Assembly: GCA_964351905.1 (NCBI GenBank)
Contig: CAYGPG010000001.1
Location: forward strand, 120,245-184,244
Length of the DNA stretch: 64,000 bases
DNA from: GCA-2708415 sp964351905
GTDB taxonomy: Bacteria > Pseudomonadota > Alphaproteobacteria > Micavibrionales > Micavibrionaceae
Reading direction: 5' to 3'
Shown here one piece after another: positions 10,207-19,317 of this stretch (position 1 is the first letter of the stretch; every line of letters begins with the position of its first letter). A program made the translations under genes and the position numbers. A model generated the notes under the pieces. It worked only from the letters and a program-made list of their open reading frames with translations, was not told the DNA's origin and ran no database searches.

Positions 10207-10410
10207 ATGGTCTACATTTTTGGTTTTATCGGATTTATTTTTGGCTTTGCCATTGGGCTTGGTGTTATCAATGTATTGTTACGGAATCATAAAATATCAG
10301 AAATAAAACAAAATAAATCTGTCCGTTGGATTTATGGATTAACGGTCTGGGGCCTATCAGGATTGGGCAGCTATATTGGTGTAATAATTTATGGTAATTA
10401 TTTTTATTAA
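10207..10410 (+). CDS. Small membrane protein of unknown function
   Basis: A 67-residue protein with two predicted membrane segments (about residues 3-24 and 45-65) separated by a short basic loop (NHKISEIKQNKS). I do not recognise a family. The ATG at 10207 is preferred because AAGGA lies about ten bases upstream; an in-frame ATG at 10186 has no such site. It lies between the divergent uppP start and the YceI gene, which follows after 22 bases, so it is probably the first gene of the YceI operon. Confidence 0.55.
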   Translation: MVYIFGFIGFIFGFAIGLGVINVLLRNHKISEIKQNKSVRWIYGLTVWGLSGLGSYIGVIIYGNYFY

Positions 10411-10432
10411 ATAAACGAACAGGAGAGAAAAA

Positions 10433-11038
10433 ATGAAAATTTTTAAAATACTAACTTTAGTTTTAGCAATAGGCTGGGTGTACGCGTCTAGTGAAGCAAA
10501 GGCCGAAATTGAGCTTTACGATTACGATAAAGCACATACACAAATTATTTTTGGTGTAAATCATTTAGGGTATACGACGTCACGCGGCAAATTCATGAAT
10601 TTTGACGGCAGTTTGGAGTTCAACCGATCTGAACCTGAAAAATCAAAAGTAAACATGACGATACAGACAAATAGCATCGAAATGGGTACAGAAAAATGGA
10701 ATGATCACATGAAAAATGAAGATTTTTTCAATGTTGAGAAATTTCCAACGATGAGTTTTAAAAGTACTGGCATTGAAGTAACAGGAGAGAATACAGCTAA
10801 TATTACGGGCGATCTAACAATTTTAGAAACCACTAAGCCTGTTGTTTTGGACGTTGTGTTTAACAAATCAGGGAAAAGCCCTTTTGGTGAAGAATATAAG
10901 GCTGGATTTTCTGCTACCACTTCGCTGAAACGTTCCGATTTTGGTATGACGTACGGCTTGCCACTCGTTGGGGATGACGTTGATATTATGTTAGAGGTCG
11001 AAGCTGTCCGTCGCGGCGGTGATGTTGTAAATCCTTAA
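10433..11038 (+). CDS. Periplasmic YceI-family protein
   Basis: A 201-residue YceI-like lipocalin-fold protein. A signal peptide (MKIFKILTLVLAIG, probable cleavage after AKA at residue 24) is followed by the family pattern YDYDKAHTQIIFGVNHLGYTT (in two parts: YDYDKAHTQI, FGVNHLGYTT), FEKFPTMSFKST-like NVEKFPTMSFKS, and the C-terminal RSDFGMTYGLPLVGDDV. YceI proteins bind isoprenoid chains such as polyprenyl quinones in a hydrophobic pocket. The strong AGGAG at 10421-10425 sets the start. The next gene begins one base after the stop and itself ends in a YceI domain, so the pair probably act on one isoprenoid or quinone substrate in the periplasm. Confidence 0.92.
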   Translation: MKIFKILTLVLAIGWVYASSEAKAEIELYDYDKAHTQIIFGVNHLGYTTSRGKFMNFDGSLEFNRSEPEKSKVNMTIQTNSIEMGTEKWNDHMKNEDFFNVEKFPTMSFKSTGIEVTGENTANITGDLTILETTKPVVLDVVFNKSGKSPFGEEYKAGFSATTSLKRSDFGMTYGLPLVGDDVDIMLEVEAVRRGGDVVNP

Positions 11039-11039
11039 G

Positions 11040-12260
11040 ATGCTTAAAAACACAAATAATAAATATGGAGCCATAGCCAAGGTTTTTCATTGGTCTATGG
11101 CTCTTATTATTTTGGGTCTTGTACTTGTGGGCTTTTATATGAAAGCACTACCCTATAGCCCCGAAAAACTTGATATCTATGCCGTTCATAAGTCCTTCGG
11201 ATTGTTGATTTTATGGATGGTTGGTTTGAGGATTTTATGGCGTTTATGGACGAAGCCTCCTGCGCCGCAAAAAAATCATGAGTCATGGGAAAAAATATTG
11301 GCTCATATTGCGCATATTACGCTGTACGTTGCTATGATTGGTATGCCTTTAACGGGTTGGCTCATGTCATCGGCGGGGGAATATCCGGTTCCGTTCTTTG
11401 GTATTAAGATGCCTGATTTGGTTTCTAAAAACCCAGATCTGGCCAAGTTAATGAATTCAACGCATACAATCATTGGTTATGTTTTAATTCTTACTATCTT
11501 TCTTCATGCTGCAGGCGCGCTAAAACACCATTTTATTGATCGTGATGAAACATTGATCAGGATGATGACGGAAAAAGGACAACGCTTTTTACCGTATTTG
11601 ATTGTTATTGTTTTGATCTTGTTTGCCCTAGGGGCAGCTCGTTTTGTTTTACCTAAAATCATACAAATGCAAGAGAAGGTTGTTCAAGACGTCTCTACTT
11701 CTAATGATACGTCGGAAGTTGTGGCTGCAAAAAACCAACCTAACGAAGTGACTGAATGGTTTATTCAACAGGATGAGAGCCATATTGAATTTTCGTCTAG
11801 TGTTTACGGCACGGAATTTACAGGCCAATTTCAAAATTTTTCAGGCCAAATTTATTTTGATCCTGATAATTTAGAGAAAAGCACGGTTAATATTACAATT
11901 GATATTACATCTGCAGAGACAGGGGATGACAGCCGTGATACCCAAATGCAAAAATCAGAATGGTTTGATACGTCTAATTATCCAGAAGCGAAATTTATAA
12001 GTACATCTTTCAAACGCTTGTCAGACAAGCAATATGAGGCAATAGGCGATCTGCGTATTAAAGAAGTAACCCAAACTGTACGTCTGCCATTTACTCTAGA
12101 TATCACAAATGAAGGCAGAAGCGAAGTTGCACAAATGACAAGCGATATCACGCTTGATCGTCAAGATTTTGGCTTAGGTGGAGATCAATGGAGCAATGGC
12201 TCCGATATCGGGTTTGAAGTCCCTTTGCGTATTAAAGTGATTGCGAAAAATACAAAATAA
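11040..12260 (+). CDS. Cytochrome b561 domain fused to a YceI domain
   Basis: A 406-residue fusion. The first 190 or so residues form a cytochrome b561 domain with four membrane helices and candidate haem ligands in FHWSM, VHKSFG, STHTIIGY and FLHAAGALKHHF. A further helix near residues 185-205 leads to a linker, and residues about 235-405 are a YceI domain (FVQQDESHIEFSS-like IQQDESHIEFSS, SNYPEAKFIST, LDRQDFGLGGD). Family knowledge suggests membrane electron transfer coupled to a periplasmic isoprenoid-binding module. It starts one base after the stand-alone YceI gene. The fusion looks genuine since the frame is continuous and both domains are complete. Confidence 0.9.
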   Translation: MLKNTNNKYGAIAKVFHWSMALIILGLVLVGFYMKALPYSPEKLDIYAVHKSFGLLILWMVGLRILWRLWTKPPAPQKNHESWEKILAHIAHITLYVAMIGMPLTGWLMSSAGEYPVPFFGIKMPDLVSKNPDLAKLMNSTHTIIGYVLILTIFLHAAGALKHHFIDRDETLIRMMTEKGQRFLPYLIVIVLILFALGAARFVLPKIIQMQEKVVQDVSTSNDTSEVVAAKNQPNEVTEWFIQQDESHIEFSSSVYGTEFTGQFQNFSGQIYFDPDNLEKSTVNITIDITSAETGDDSRDTQMQKSEWFDTSNYPEAKFISTSFKRLSDKQYEAIGDLRIKEVTQTVRLPFTLDITNEGRSEVAQMTSDITLDRQDFGLGGDQWSNGSDIGFEVPLRIKVIAKNTK

Positions 12261-12318
12261 TTTCAGTTCTTTAGGGGGCTATGCGTGATTAATTTTTTAG
12301 GTTAGACTACCTTCCATA

Positions 12319-12987
12319 ATGAGAACGTTATTTCATCTCTGGCTGCATCCTTTTTCCCGCAAAGTGCGTATTGTCTTGGCGGAAAAGAATTTGGCATTCG
12401 AAGAAAAGATTGAAAAAATCTGGGAACGCCGCACTGAATTTTTGGCGATGAACCCTGCTGGGGATGTTCCTGTTTTAATTGAGCCAGATGGCACAACCTT
12501 GGCCAATTCCCAAGTAATTTGTGAGTATTTAGAAGAAGTTTACCCTGATAATAACCTGCTTGGCTTTGATCCTATTCAAAAGGCTGAAACACGCCGTCTA
12601 GTAGGGTGGTTTGATGTTAAATTTAACCGCGAAGTGTCTGATAATATTTTGGGTGAAAAACTGATGAAACCCATGTTGAAATTGGGTGAGCCGCACGGCC
12701 CATCGATTCGCGCGGGAAATGCGAATATCCACTATCATCTCGACTACATTGGTTTTTTGACTGAAAAACGCAAATGGTTAGCAGGTGATAATTTTTCATT
12801 GGCAGACATTGCAGCCGCCGCGCACTTATCTGCGATTGATTATATTGGTGACGTGCCATGGGAGGAGCATAAAAGTGCACAAGAATGGTATGCGCGCGTG
12901 AAATCCAGACCGAGTTTTAAGCCGTTATTAGAAGATAAAGTCCCTGGATTTAAGCCTGTTGATCATTACGAAAACGTTGATTTTTAA
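12319..12987 (+). CDS. Glutathione S-transferase family protein, FzlA-like
   Basis: A 222-residue GST-fold protein: thioredoxin-like N-domain (about 1-80) with NPAGDVPVLIEPDG and ANSQVICEYLEE, then an all-helical C-domain with WLAGDNFSLADIAAAAHLS. The opening LHPFSRKVRIVLAEKNL and IWERRTEFLAMNPAGDVP resemble alphaproteobacterial FzlA, a GST-like protein that binds FtsZ and is needed for constriction. That assignment is from memory of the family and cannot be proved here; a generic GST is the alternative. The following SDR gene, five bases away, is also a neighbour of this GST in related genomes as I recall, which adds some support. Confidence 0.75.
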   Translation: MRTLFHLWLHPFSRKVRIVLAEKNLAFEEKIEKIWERRTEFLAMNPAGDVPVLIEPDGTTLANSQVICEYLEEVYPDNNLLGFDPIQKAETRRLVGWFDVKFNREVSDNILGEKLMKPMLKLGEPHGPSIRAGNANIHYHLDYIGFLTEKRKWLAGDNFSLADIAAAAHLSAIDYIGDVPWEEHKSAQEWYARVKSRPSFKPLLEDKVPGFKPVDHYENVDF

Positions 12988-12992
12988 GTAAA

Positions 12993-13913
12993 ATGAGTTT
13001 GGGCCGTAAACGACTTTTTTGCTTTGGATATGGCTATACAGCTGATTATTTAGGCCACGAATTACAATCACGAAAAGAAGGCTGGACGATTGGTGGTACG
13101 ACGCGCGATGATGATCGTCGTCGTGAGCTTTTGGCGCGTCGTATTCGGGCAAGAATTTTTGATCACTATAACTCAATTCCTGATCCCAATACGTTGTTTG
13201 GGCGTTTTTCGCATCTTTTGCTCTCTGTTCCGCCGAATGATCATGGCGATCCCGTTTTTAATATGCATGCTGATGAAATCGCGAAGTTAAAGAAACTAAA
13301 GTGGGTGGGGTATCTTTCAACCACAGGGGTTTATGGCGACCGTGATGGTGGAGACGTTGATGAAAGTGCAGAAGTGCGCCCTTCTTCACAACGCGGATCA
13401 AGACGTGCTTTGGCAGAACAACAATGGATGTCGCTCTATCATAATTATGGCATTCCTGTCCATATTTTTAGATTATCTGGCATTTATGGTCCGGGACGAA
13501 GTGCGTTGGATTCTGTACGTGTTGGCGTTGCGCGACGGATTGAAAAACCGGGGCATGTTTTTAACCGTATTCATGTTGAAGATATCGTACAGGTTCTTCT
13601 CGCTTCTTTTGCAAACCCTAATCCAGGATCTGTTTATAATTTGGCAGATGATATGCCCGCGCCAAGTCATGAAGTTATTGCCCATGCTTGTCAATTATTG
13701 GGGATGGATGTCCCGCCTCTAACGCCCATTGAGGAGGCGGATTTGGCGCCAATCACGATGAGTTTTTATAAAGATAATAAACGCGTGCTCAATAATAAAA
13801 TTAAGAACGAGCTTGGGGTGCATCTAAAATATCCTGACTATAGATCTGGCTTGGAAGCTAGTTTAAGAGCAGAAGAATATGCTCTTGCTAACAATAAAAT
13901 AAAGAAAGCTTAA
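12993..13913 (+). CDS. NAD-dependent epimerase/SDR, YeeZ-like
   Basis: A 306-residue atypical extended SDR. The Rossmann glycine motif is FGYGYTADYLG near the N-terminus. The typical strand motif is GYLSTTGVYGDRDG, followed by RLSGIYGPGRSALD. The usual YxxxK tyrosine-lysine pair is not evident, as in the YeeZ/SDR_a8 subgroup, whose substrates are unknown. It starts five bases after the FzlA-like GST and forms a two-gene operon with it. Its end overlaps the convergent histidine kinase gene by four bases. Substrate unknown. Confidence 0.8.
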   Translation: MSLGRKRLFCFGYGYTADYLGHELQSRKEGWTIGGTTRDDDRRRELLARRIRARIFDHYNSIPDPNTLFGRFSHLLLSVPPNDHGDPVFNMHADEIAKLKKLKWVGYLSTTGVYGDRDGGDVDESAEVRPSSQRGSRRALAEQQWMSLYHNYGIPVHIFRLSGIYGPGRSALDSVRVGVARRIEKPGHVFNRIHVEDIVQVLLASFANPNPGSVYNLADDMPAPSHEVIAHACQLLGMDVPPLTPIEEADLAPITMSFYKDNKRVLNNKIKNELGVHLKYPDYRSGLEASLRAEEYALANNKIKKA

Positions 13914-15790
13914 TCAGCTATCGCCTGAAACGGTAATTTAATGGTTACGCAGGTCCCTTCATCAAGAACAGATTCAATGTCTAAAGAGCCGCCGTGAATT
14001 TCGGCCAATTCTTTCGTAATCGATAGGCCTAAACCTGTGCCTTCATATTCTCTCGTGTAGTCTGTTTCAGCCTGCTCAAAAGGCATGGTGATATTAACGA
14101 GTTTATTGGCAGGAATACCAATGCCTTCATCTTGGATTTTGATAAGGCAAAATTCTTTTTTCTCAAAAACTGAAACATTAATATGCCCGCCTTTGTGAGA
14201 AAATTTCACAGCGTTAGAGAGTATGTTTAAGACCATTTGCATGACGGCACGGCGATCAGCCACTATTTTACGATCTTCGTTTTCGCTTTCAATATTGATT
14301 TTAATCTCATTATTAACCGCGCGTCCTTCCATCATATGAATGGCCATACGAATAACTTTTGTTAGATTAAATTCTTCAACGGCAAGATCATATTTCCCTG
14401 CTTCTATTTTAGACATATCCAAAATATCGCTGATAAGGTCCAATAAATGCTCGCCGCTCTGGCGGATACCACCAATATATTCTAAGTATTTTTCTGTACC
14501 AATAGGGCCGAGCAGTTGACGTTCCATCATTTCAGAAAAGCCAATAATGGCGTTTAACGGTGTGCGAAGCTCATGACTCATATTGGCTAAGAACTGCGTT
14601 TTGGCGGCATAGGCACGCTCAACACTTTCTTTGGCTTGTCTTAAATCCCATTCTTTACGCATGGTGTCTGTTACGTCCTGCATAATACCGTAGAGCGCAA
14701 TAACATCATCCTCACTATCGGCCTCACAACGTCCTTCACATCGAATGAAACGGGTTTCGCCGTCAAGACGTGTGATACGAAAATCCATATCGTAATCATT
14801 TTGTTCAATAATGGCACGTTGGAACACTTGCTCCATACGACCGGCATCATCACGATGCAACATGGAAGTGATGCGTTCTAAGGTGGGTTTAAAGCTTCTT
14901 TTTTCTATACCAAATATTTTATAGAGTTCATCAGAGAATGAAATTTCCTCTGACCCTACTTTCCATTCCCATTGGCCAATATGCCCAATCGCTTCGGCTT
15001 CTTTTAACTTTTTCTCTTGGCGCTTTAATGAATTTTTATAAGATTTTAAGGGGGTGAGATCGCGCCCTGTACTATAAATTTTATCGCCAACAAGTTTGTG
15101 ATTCCATTCAATCCATTTAGCTTTATTGTTGGCATCAATACAATATGCGTCCAACGAGATGGATGAATTATTAACATCATCGTTGCTTTTGAGGCTTTGA
15201 ATACCAGATGTATAAGCCATGCGGTATTCAGGATGCATGAGGTCTAGAAATTTTTTATCGGCTAACTCATCAAGGCTATAGCCTAATATTTCAGCAAAGT
15301 TTTGATTAATGGTTTCAAAGTGACCGTCTAAATCCGTAATGCTGCAGGCGTCAAAAGAAAGCTCTAAGAAGGGGGTATGATCGCTTTCAGTTTTTTTATT
15401 TTCTACTTGCTCTGCGACATAATTTAAAAGCTTGTCGCCTGCTTTTAAGTCTTCGGCAGAGGCAATGAGATAGGTTTGTTGGTTTTTATCTGTTATCCAA
15501 CTAAATTGTAGAAGAACTTCTCTGTTTGTATTTCGAAGTGTAACAAGATATTCGCCGTCTTGTATTTCGCCTTCATGATTGTTGAAATAAAAAAGATCGT
15601 TTAAATGATGGCCTTCTAAAACATTGCCGCCGCTCATTTCGGTGAATTCATAATTGGCGTGCAAAATTTTTCCATCAAAAGAGGCAATAACCCGTGGGGC
15701 TTCTCCCGATATATTTGAAATTTCGGGGGTAAGATGATTTTGATAGTCATCTGAATCAATAGTGGTGGTGCGTGACGCAAAAAAGGACAT
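13910..15790 (-). CDS. Soluble PAS-domain sensor histidine kinase
   Basis: A 626-residue kinase without membrane segments, so probably cytoplasmic. It has three PAS-like regions (about 28-115, 140-250, 268-378; the last ends with a PAC-like YGIMQDVTD), then a dimerisation domain with phospho-acceptor His406 in MSHELRTPLNAI. The ATPase domain has an N box (NILSNAVKF), a G1 box (DEGIGIP) and a G2 box (GTGLGLSI). No receiver domain or neighbouring response regulator gene is present, so it is an orphan whose partner is elsewhere. The input signal is unknown. The downstream end overlaps the convergent SDR stop. Confidence 0.92.
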   Translation of the reverse strand: MSFFASRTTTIDSDDYQNHLTPEISNISGEAPRVIASFDGKILHANYEFTEMSGGNVLEGHHLNDLFYFNNHEGEIQDGEYLVTLRNTNREVLLQFSWITDKNQQTYLIASAEDLKAGDKLLNYVAEQVENKKTESDHTPFLELSFDACSITDLDGHFETINQNFAEILGYSLDELADKKFLDLMHPEYRMAYTSGIQSLKSNDDVNNSSISLDAYCIDANNKAKWIEWNHKLVGDKIYSTGRDLTPLKSYKNSLKRQEKKLKEAEAIGHIGQWEWKVGSEEISFSDELYKIFGIEKRSFKPTLERITSMLHRDDAGRMEQVFQRAIIEQNDYDMDFRITRLDGETRFIRCEGRCEADSEDDVIALYGIMQDVTDTMRKEWDLRQAKESVERAYAAKTQFLANMSHELRTPLNAIIGFSEMMERQLLGPIGTEKYLEYIGGIRQSGEHLLDLISDILDMSKIEAGKYDLAVEEFNLTKVIRMAIHMMEGRAVNNEIKINIESENEDRKIVADRRAVMQMVLNILSNAVKFSHKGGHINVSVFEKKEFCLIKIQDEGIGIPANKLVNITMPFEQAETDYTREYEGTGLGLSITKELAEIHGGSLDIESVLDEGTCVTIKLPFQAIAD

Positions 15791-15863
15791 GGTTTTGAAA
15801 AAGGTAAGAGAATCAAAAAGACTTAATAACTATATACCATAATGTGAATTTCATCAAAAAAAC

Positions 15864-15893
15864 ATTAAAAAAGGCTGCCTTAAAGACAGCCTT
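15864..15893 (-). terminator. Rho-independent terminator of the redoxin gene
   Basis: An inverted repeat AAGGCTG (15871-15877) and CAGCCTT (15887-15893) with a nine-base loop lies just past the redoxin stop. On the minus strand it is followed by a T-rich run (TTTTTTAATGTTTTTTT). It separates the thiol-redox genes from the histidine kinase gene. Confidence 0.85.
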
Positions 15894-15915
15894 CTTCAAA
15901 ATTTTTTAGATGAAC

Positions 15916-16524
15916 TTAGTATTTTACGCTACAACCATATGGTTTTGTGCTTGTAACTTCAATTTCTTCACCAGCATTTAAGCTTTCTAAAGCAGCAGTG
16001 ACGTAGTTTGTGGCACCTTCAATTGAAGATTGCTTGAAGCTTGAATCGCTGTCGATTGCGCCCATATAAGCAACATTGCCTTCTTCATTGATCACAAACA
16101 TATGTGGTGTTGTTTTTGCGCCATATAGTTTTCCAATTTCGCCTGACGGGTCGAGAATGCGCGCTGTTGAGTTTGCGCCTACTTCTTCCATGATTTTATT
16201 GGCTTCATCGGCAGTTGTTGCGCCTTGCTTACCTTCGGCAGAAGATACAATTGTTAACCAAACAGTACCGTTGTCAGTGGCTTCTTTTTGAATTTTTTGC
16301 ATGTTGCCTGGCTCGTAATGTTTTACAACAAAAGGGCACTGGTGGTTTGACCATTCCAATACAATATTTTTACCTTTAAAATCACTTAAAGAATGTTCAA
16401 CACCGTTGGTGTCAACAGCTGTAAAATCAGGCGCGGCTTGACCAACTTCTACTGCAGCATTCGCAGCAGGGAGACAGGCGGCTAAACCAATAGCAGTAAG
16501 CATTGATAAAATTTTTGTTTTCAT
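15916..16524 (-). CDS. Exported redoxin-domain (AhpC/TSA-like) protein
   Basis: A 202-residue protein with a signal peptide (cleavage likely after AANA, about residue 24) and a thioredoxin fold. The family start is VGQAAPDFTAVDTNG and the active-site equivalent is NHQCPFVVKHY, with one cysteine instead of CxxC. A second cysteine lies near the C-terminus (PYGCSVKY). Single-Cys redoxins of this type are periplasmic and function is uncertain, perhaps peroxidase-like. GAGGA sits upstream of the start. The DsbD-like gene lies upstream on the same strand, so it may supply reducing power; that is inference from context. Confidence 0.85.
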   Translation of the reverse strand: MKTKILSMLTAIGLAACLPAANAAVEVGQAAPDFTAVDTNGVEHSLSDFKGKNIVLEWSNHQCPFVVKHYEPGNMQKIQKEATDNGTVWLTIVSSAEGKQGATTADEANKIMEEVGANSTARILDPSGEIGKLYGAKTTPHMFVINEEGNVAYMGAIDSDSSFKQSSIEGATNYVTAALESLNAGEEIEVTSTKPYGCSVKY

Positions 16525-16576
16525 GTTTTTCCTCTTAAAGTTTTTGATAAGTTTTGTTTAAAAAATTACAGCTTTA

Positions 16577-18697
16577 TTATTTGGTAATGATGTCCTTTAC
16601 AATTCCAGATGTTAAAAGCTGCGGTAGGACAACAGGTTCTGGTCGTTGTCCTGTTTGGCTGTCCGGCGCACCGTAAAAAACGTAGAGTGGTACACCCTGT
16701 CTGCCAAATTCGTTTAGATATTCTGTTATGTCAGGATCTTGGTTTGTCCAATCCCCTTTTAGATATTGAATGCTTTGGGAAGCAAAAAGTTCCGTGATTT
16801 TATCTGTATCTAAAGCAACGCGTTCATTCACTTTACATGTGATGCACCATGCAGCAGTCATGTTTGTAAAAATTGGATTATCGCTTTCTAGTGCTTGGTC
16901 TAACGCACTTGGAGAGAATACTTCCCAATTCGCATTTGGATTTTCAGAGAGGTTTAAACCACCCGTGCTCATTGCTTTGGTGCAATGGAATGTCCAACCA
17001 ATGAATAAAATGGAGAGGATCACTAAGATAACGCTAATAATTCTTGCTATGCCTGCTTTAGGCATATTTTTGGATAGCCATATAACAAAGCTCAAGAAAA
17101 CCAATCCTGTTAAGGCGAAGGCTGTACCCATTGACCCTGCCTGTTGGGTTAAAACCCAAACCAACCAGGCGGCTGTTAAAAACATTGGGAAGGATAAGAA
17201 TTGTTTAAACGTAATCATCCATGCGCCCGGTTTTGGTAATTTCGAACGAAGTGCAGGAATAAAGCACAGAGCAAGGTAGGGCAGGGCCAACCCTAAACCA
17301 AGGGCAGCAAACACAATCATAGAAACAAAAGCAGATTGTGTTAACGCGAAACCAAGGGCCGCCCCCATAAATGGTGCGGTGCATGGTGTGGCAACGATTG
17401 TTGCCAAGACGCCTGTGAAAAAAGCACCTTTATGTCCGTTTTCATCGCTTAGTTTTTGTGTGAAGCGACATAATATGCCGCCCATGTTTGCATTGAATTC
17501 AAAAAATCCTGCAAGGTTTAAACCGATTAAGAAAATCAAATAAACAAGCGAGATGATGACCAGAGGGTTTTGTAATTGGAAACCCCAACCAATTTGTGCG
17601 CCAGTCGATTTCAAAATTAAAAGTGCGCCACCAATAAGCGCAAATGTGAATAAGATACCAAGCGTATAACTAATACCATAGCCGCGTGCTCTTTTCTCTT
17701 CTTTTTCTCCGACGTTCACAAGGCTTAAAGCTTTGATGGATAGAACAGGGAAAACACAAGGCATTAAATTCAAAATAATACCGCCAAGAAGGGCAAAGAT
17801 AATTGCGCTGAAGATTGTGATATCGCTTCCTGTGTTTGCCGTTATGGCGGCACTTGCGGCTTTGGGCTCCTCGTAGGCGGCAGTAAAGCTAACAGATTGA
17901 AGGTTACCTTGTGTATTCTTAAAAGTAATAGTGATCGGCAGTTCACTGATTTCTTTTAAATCACGCTCCCCAATTGTCTGCTTTATTTCAAGTGTGCCGT
18001 CACCTAATTTTAAGTTTGCCTTTGCATTATTATCAACCGCGCCCCAATCGCCCGGTGCTAAAACAACATCAGTTGCGTTATTTAAGATTGAGTAATCATC
18101 ACCAAATGTTGTTAAAACAAAATTACTTCCATCACTTGTAAAACGTGCATCCCATTTTTGCGTCAGGGGTAATTGGCTTTCTGCTTGTGCAATTTTTTGT
18201 GGGTCTGCCATTGTGCCTGTATTAAACGTAATAAAGACATCATGAGATTCTGGAATACAGATATCGTGACAAACTAAAAGATTAACTGTTCCGTTTAAGG
18301 CAAAAGGTGTTGTTCCTATATTTTCAGGAATTTTTAGATTTTGTAATAGAGTAACCTGACCTTCGTAACCGTAATTTGTAAGAGGGCCGAAAGGAATTTT
18401 TAGTGGCGTAGGCCATTCCAATTCACTGACTTCAAATCTGGGGGGCAGTTCCCAATCAATAGAGGTTGGTGTTCCTGAATCGCCTGGATTTTTCCAATAA
18501 GTATGCCATTTGGGATAAATTGTTTGCTCTAAACCAAGACGAATTGTTTCCCCGCCCTGAACATCAGTTTGGTTTGCAATAACACGAACCTGAACATATT
18601 GATCAGGTTCATTGTCGCTTAAGGTGTTCGCTGTCGCGGGGAAGGCAGAAAAACCAATCAAACAAATTGTTAGAATAAGATTTTTTAAAATTTGCAT
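16577..18697 (-). CDS. DsbD/ScsB-type transmembrane thiol:disulfide interchange protein
   Basis: A 706-residue protein that moves electrons from cytoplasmic thioredoxin across the inner membrane to periplasmic partners. After a signal peptide there is a periplasmic domain of about 250 residues with a Cys pair (LLVCHDICIP). An eight-helix CcdA/DsbD core carries the redox cysteines in MPCVFPVLS and ATPCTAPF. A C-terminal thioredoxin domain has AAWCITCK. The long N-domain resembles ScsB more than E. coli DsbD. The start at 18697 has GGGGA upstream; an ATG at 18712 does not. It sits between two exported thioredoxin-fold proteins, its likely clients. Confidence 0.92.
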   Translation of the reverse strand: MQILKNLILTICLIGFSAFPATANTLSDNEPDQYVQVRVIANQTDVQGGETIRLGLEQTIYPKWHTYWKNPGDSGTPTSIDWELPPRFEVSELEWPTPLKIPFGPLTNYGYEGQVTLLQNLKIPENIGTTPFALNGTVNLLVCHDICIPESHDVFITFNTGTMADPQKIAQAESQLPLTQKWDARFTSDGSNFVLTTFGDDYSILNNATDVVLAPGDWGAVDNNAKANLKLGDGTLEIKQTIGERDLKEISELPITITFKNTQGNLQSVSFTAAYEEPKAASAAITANTGSDITIFSAIIFALLGGIILNLMPCVFPVLSIKALSLVNVGEKEEKRARGYGISYTLGILFTFALIGGALLILKSTGAQIGWGFQLQNPLVIISLVYLIFLIGLNLAGFFEFNANMGGILCRFTQKLSDENGHKGAFFTGVLATIVATPCTAPFMGAALGFALTQSAFVSMIVFAALGLGLALPYLALCFIPALRSKLPKPGAWMITFKQFLSFPMFLTAAWLVWVLTQQAGSMGTAFALTGLVFLSFVIWLSKNMPKAGIARIISVILVILSILFIGWTFHCTKAMSTGGLNLSENPNANWEVFSPSALDQALESDNPIFTNMTAAWCITCKVNERVALDTDKITELFASQSIQYLKGDWTNQDPDITEYLNEFGRQGVPLYVFYGAPDSQTGQRPEPVVLPQLLTSGIVKDIITK

Positions 18698-18746
18698 TCT
18701 TGGTTTCCCCATAATTTTTTAAAATTTGAAAATAGAGTCTAGCTTA

Positions 18747-19166
18747 TTAAGAGGCTTCTACAACTGCTTTTACAATTTTAGAGGCAATTTCAGCCGTATC
18801 ATCATCAACTTTCAATTTGTTGATTTCATTTCCATTTTGATCAATCAAAACAACAAAACCTGTTTTGGCGCCATATTGATTAAGGACAGCTTCAACATTT
18901 TTTGATGCGGCAAGCTGCTTTGTTGATTCAATTGCTTCTTTGTTAGAAAAATCAAATTTTATAACGTCGACAGTATTCATGTTGATGGCTTTCATTGCTT
19001 CTTCTATACGTGGTTCTAAAATTTTACACGATCCGCAATTAACGGCATAAAAAACGACCGCTTTAACGGCGGGGTCTGCTTTTTCTGCCATTTCATGGTT
19101 ATCCATGGCAAATGTTTGTGGAATAAAGGCTAATACTGCAAAAGCCAGTGTAAGTAATGTTTTCAT
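18747..19166 (-). CDS. Exported thioredoxin-like protein (CGSC)
   Basis: A 139-residue protein with a signal peptide (MKTLLTLAFAVLAFIPQTFA, cleavage near residue 20) and a thioredoxin-fold domain with redox motif Cys44-Gly-Ser-Cys47 and a later TGFVVLID strand. The start at 19166 has GGAG seven bases upstream. It is the first gene of the three-gene thiol-redox block and may be reduced by, or deliver electrons to, the DsbD-like protein 49 bases downstream. The usual cis-proline after the VV strand is not obvious, so its biochemical activity is unclear. Confidence 0.82.
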   Translation of the reverse strand: MKTLLTLAFAVLAFIPQTFAMDNHEMAEKADPAVKAVVFYAVNCGSCKILEPRIEEAMKAINMNTVDVIKFDFSNKEAIESTKQLAASKNVEAVLNQYGAKTGFVVLIDQNGNEINKLKVDDDTAEIASKIVKAVVEAS

Positions 19167-19317
19167 AGTTTTCTCCGTTTGTTTTCTCAATACTATATGA
19201 GGGGGTGATGTATAAGGTTTCGCTTATATATAAGGCGAGGTTACATCTTTTTTCGTGAAATGCAGGATCAATGCCTATATAAAGGCTTAAATATTTAAAA
19301 TTTGATTGCGTAAAAAC

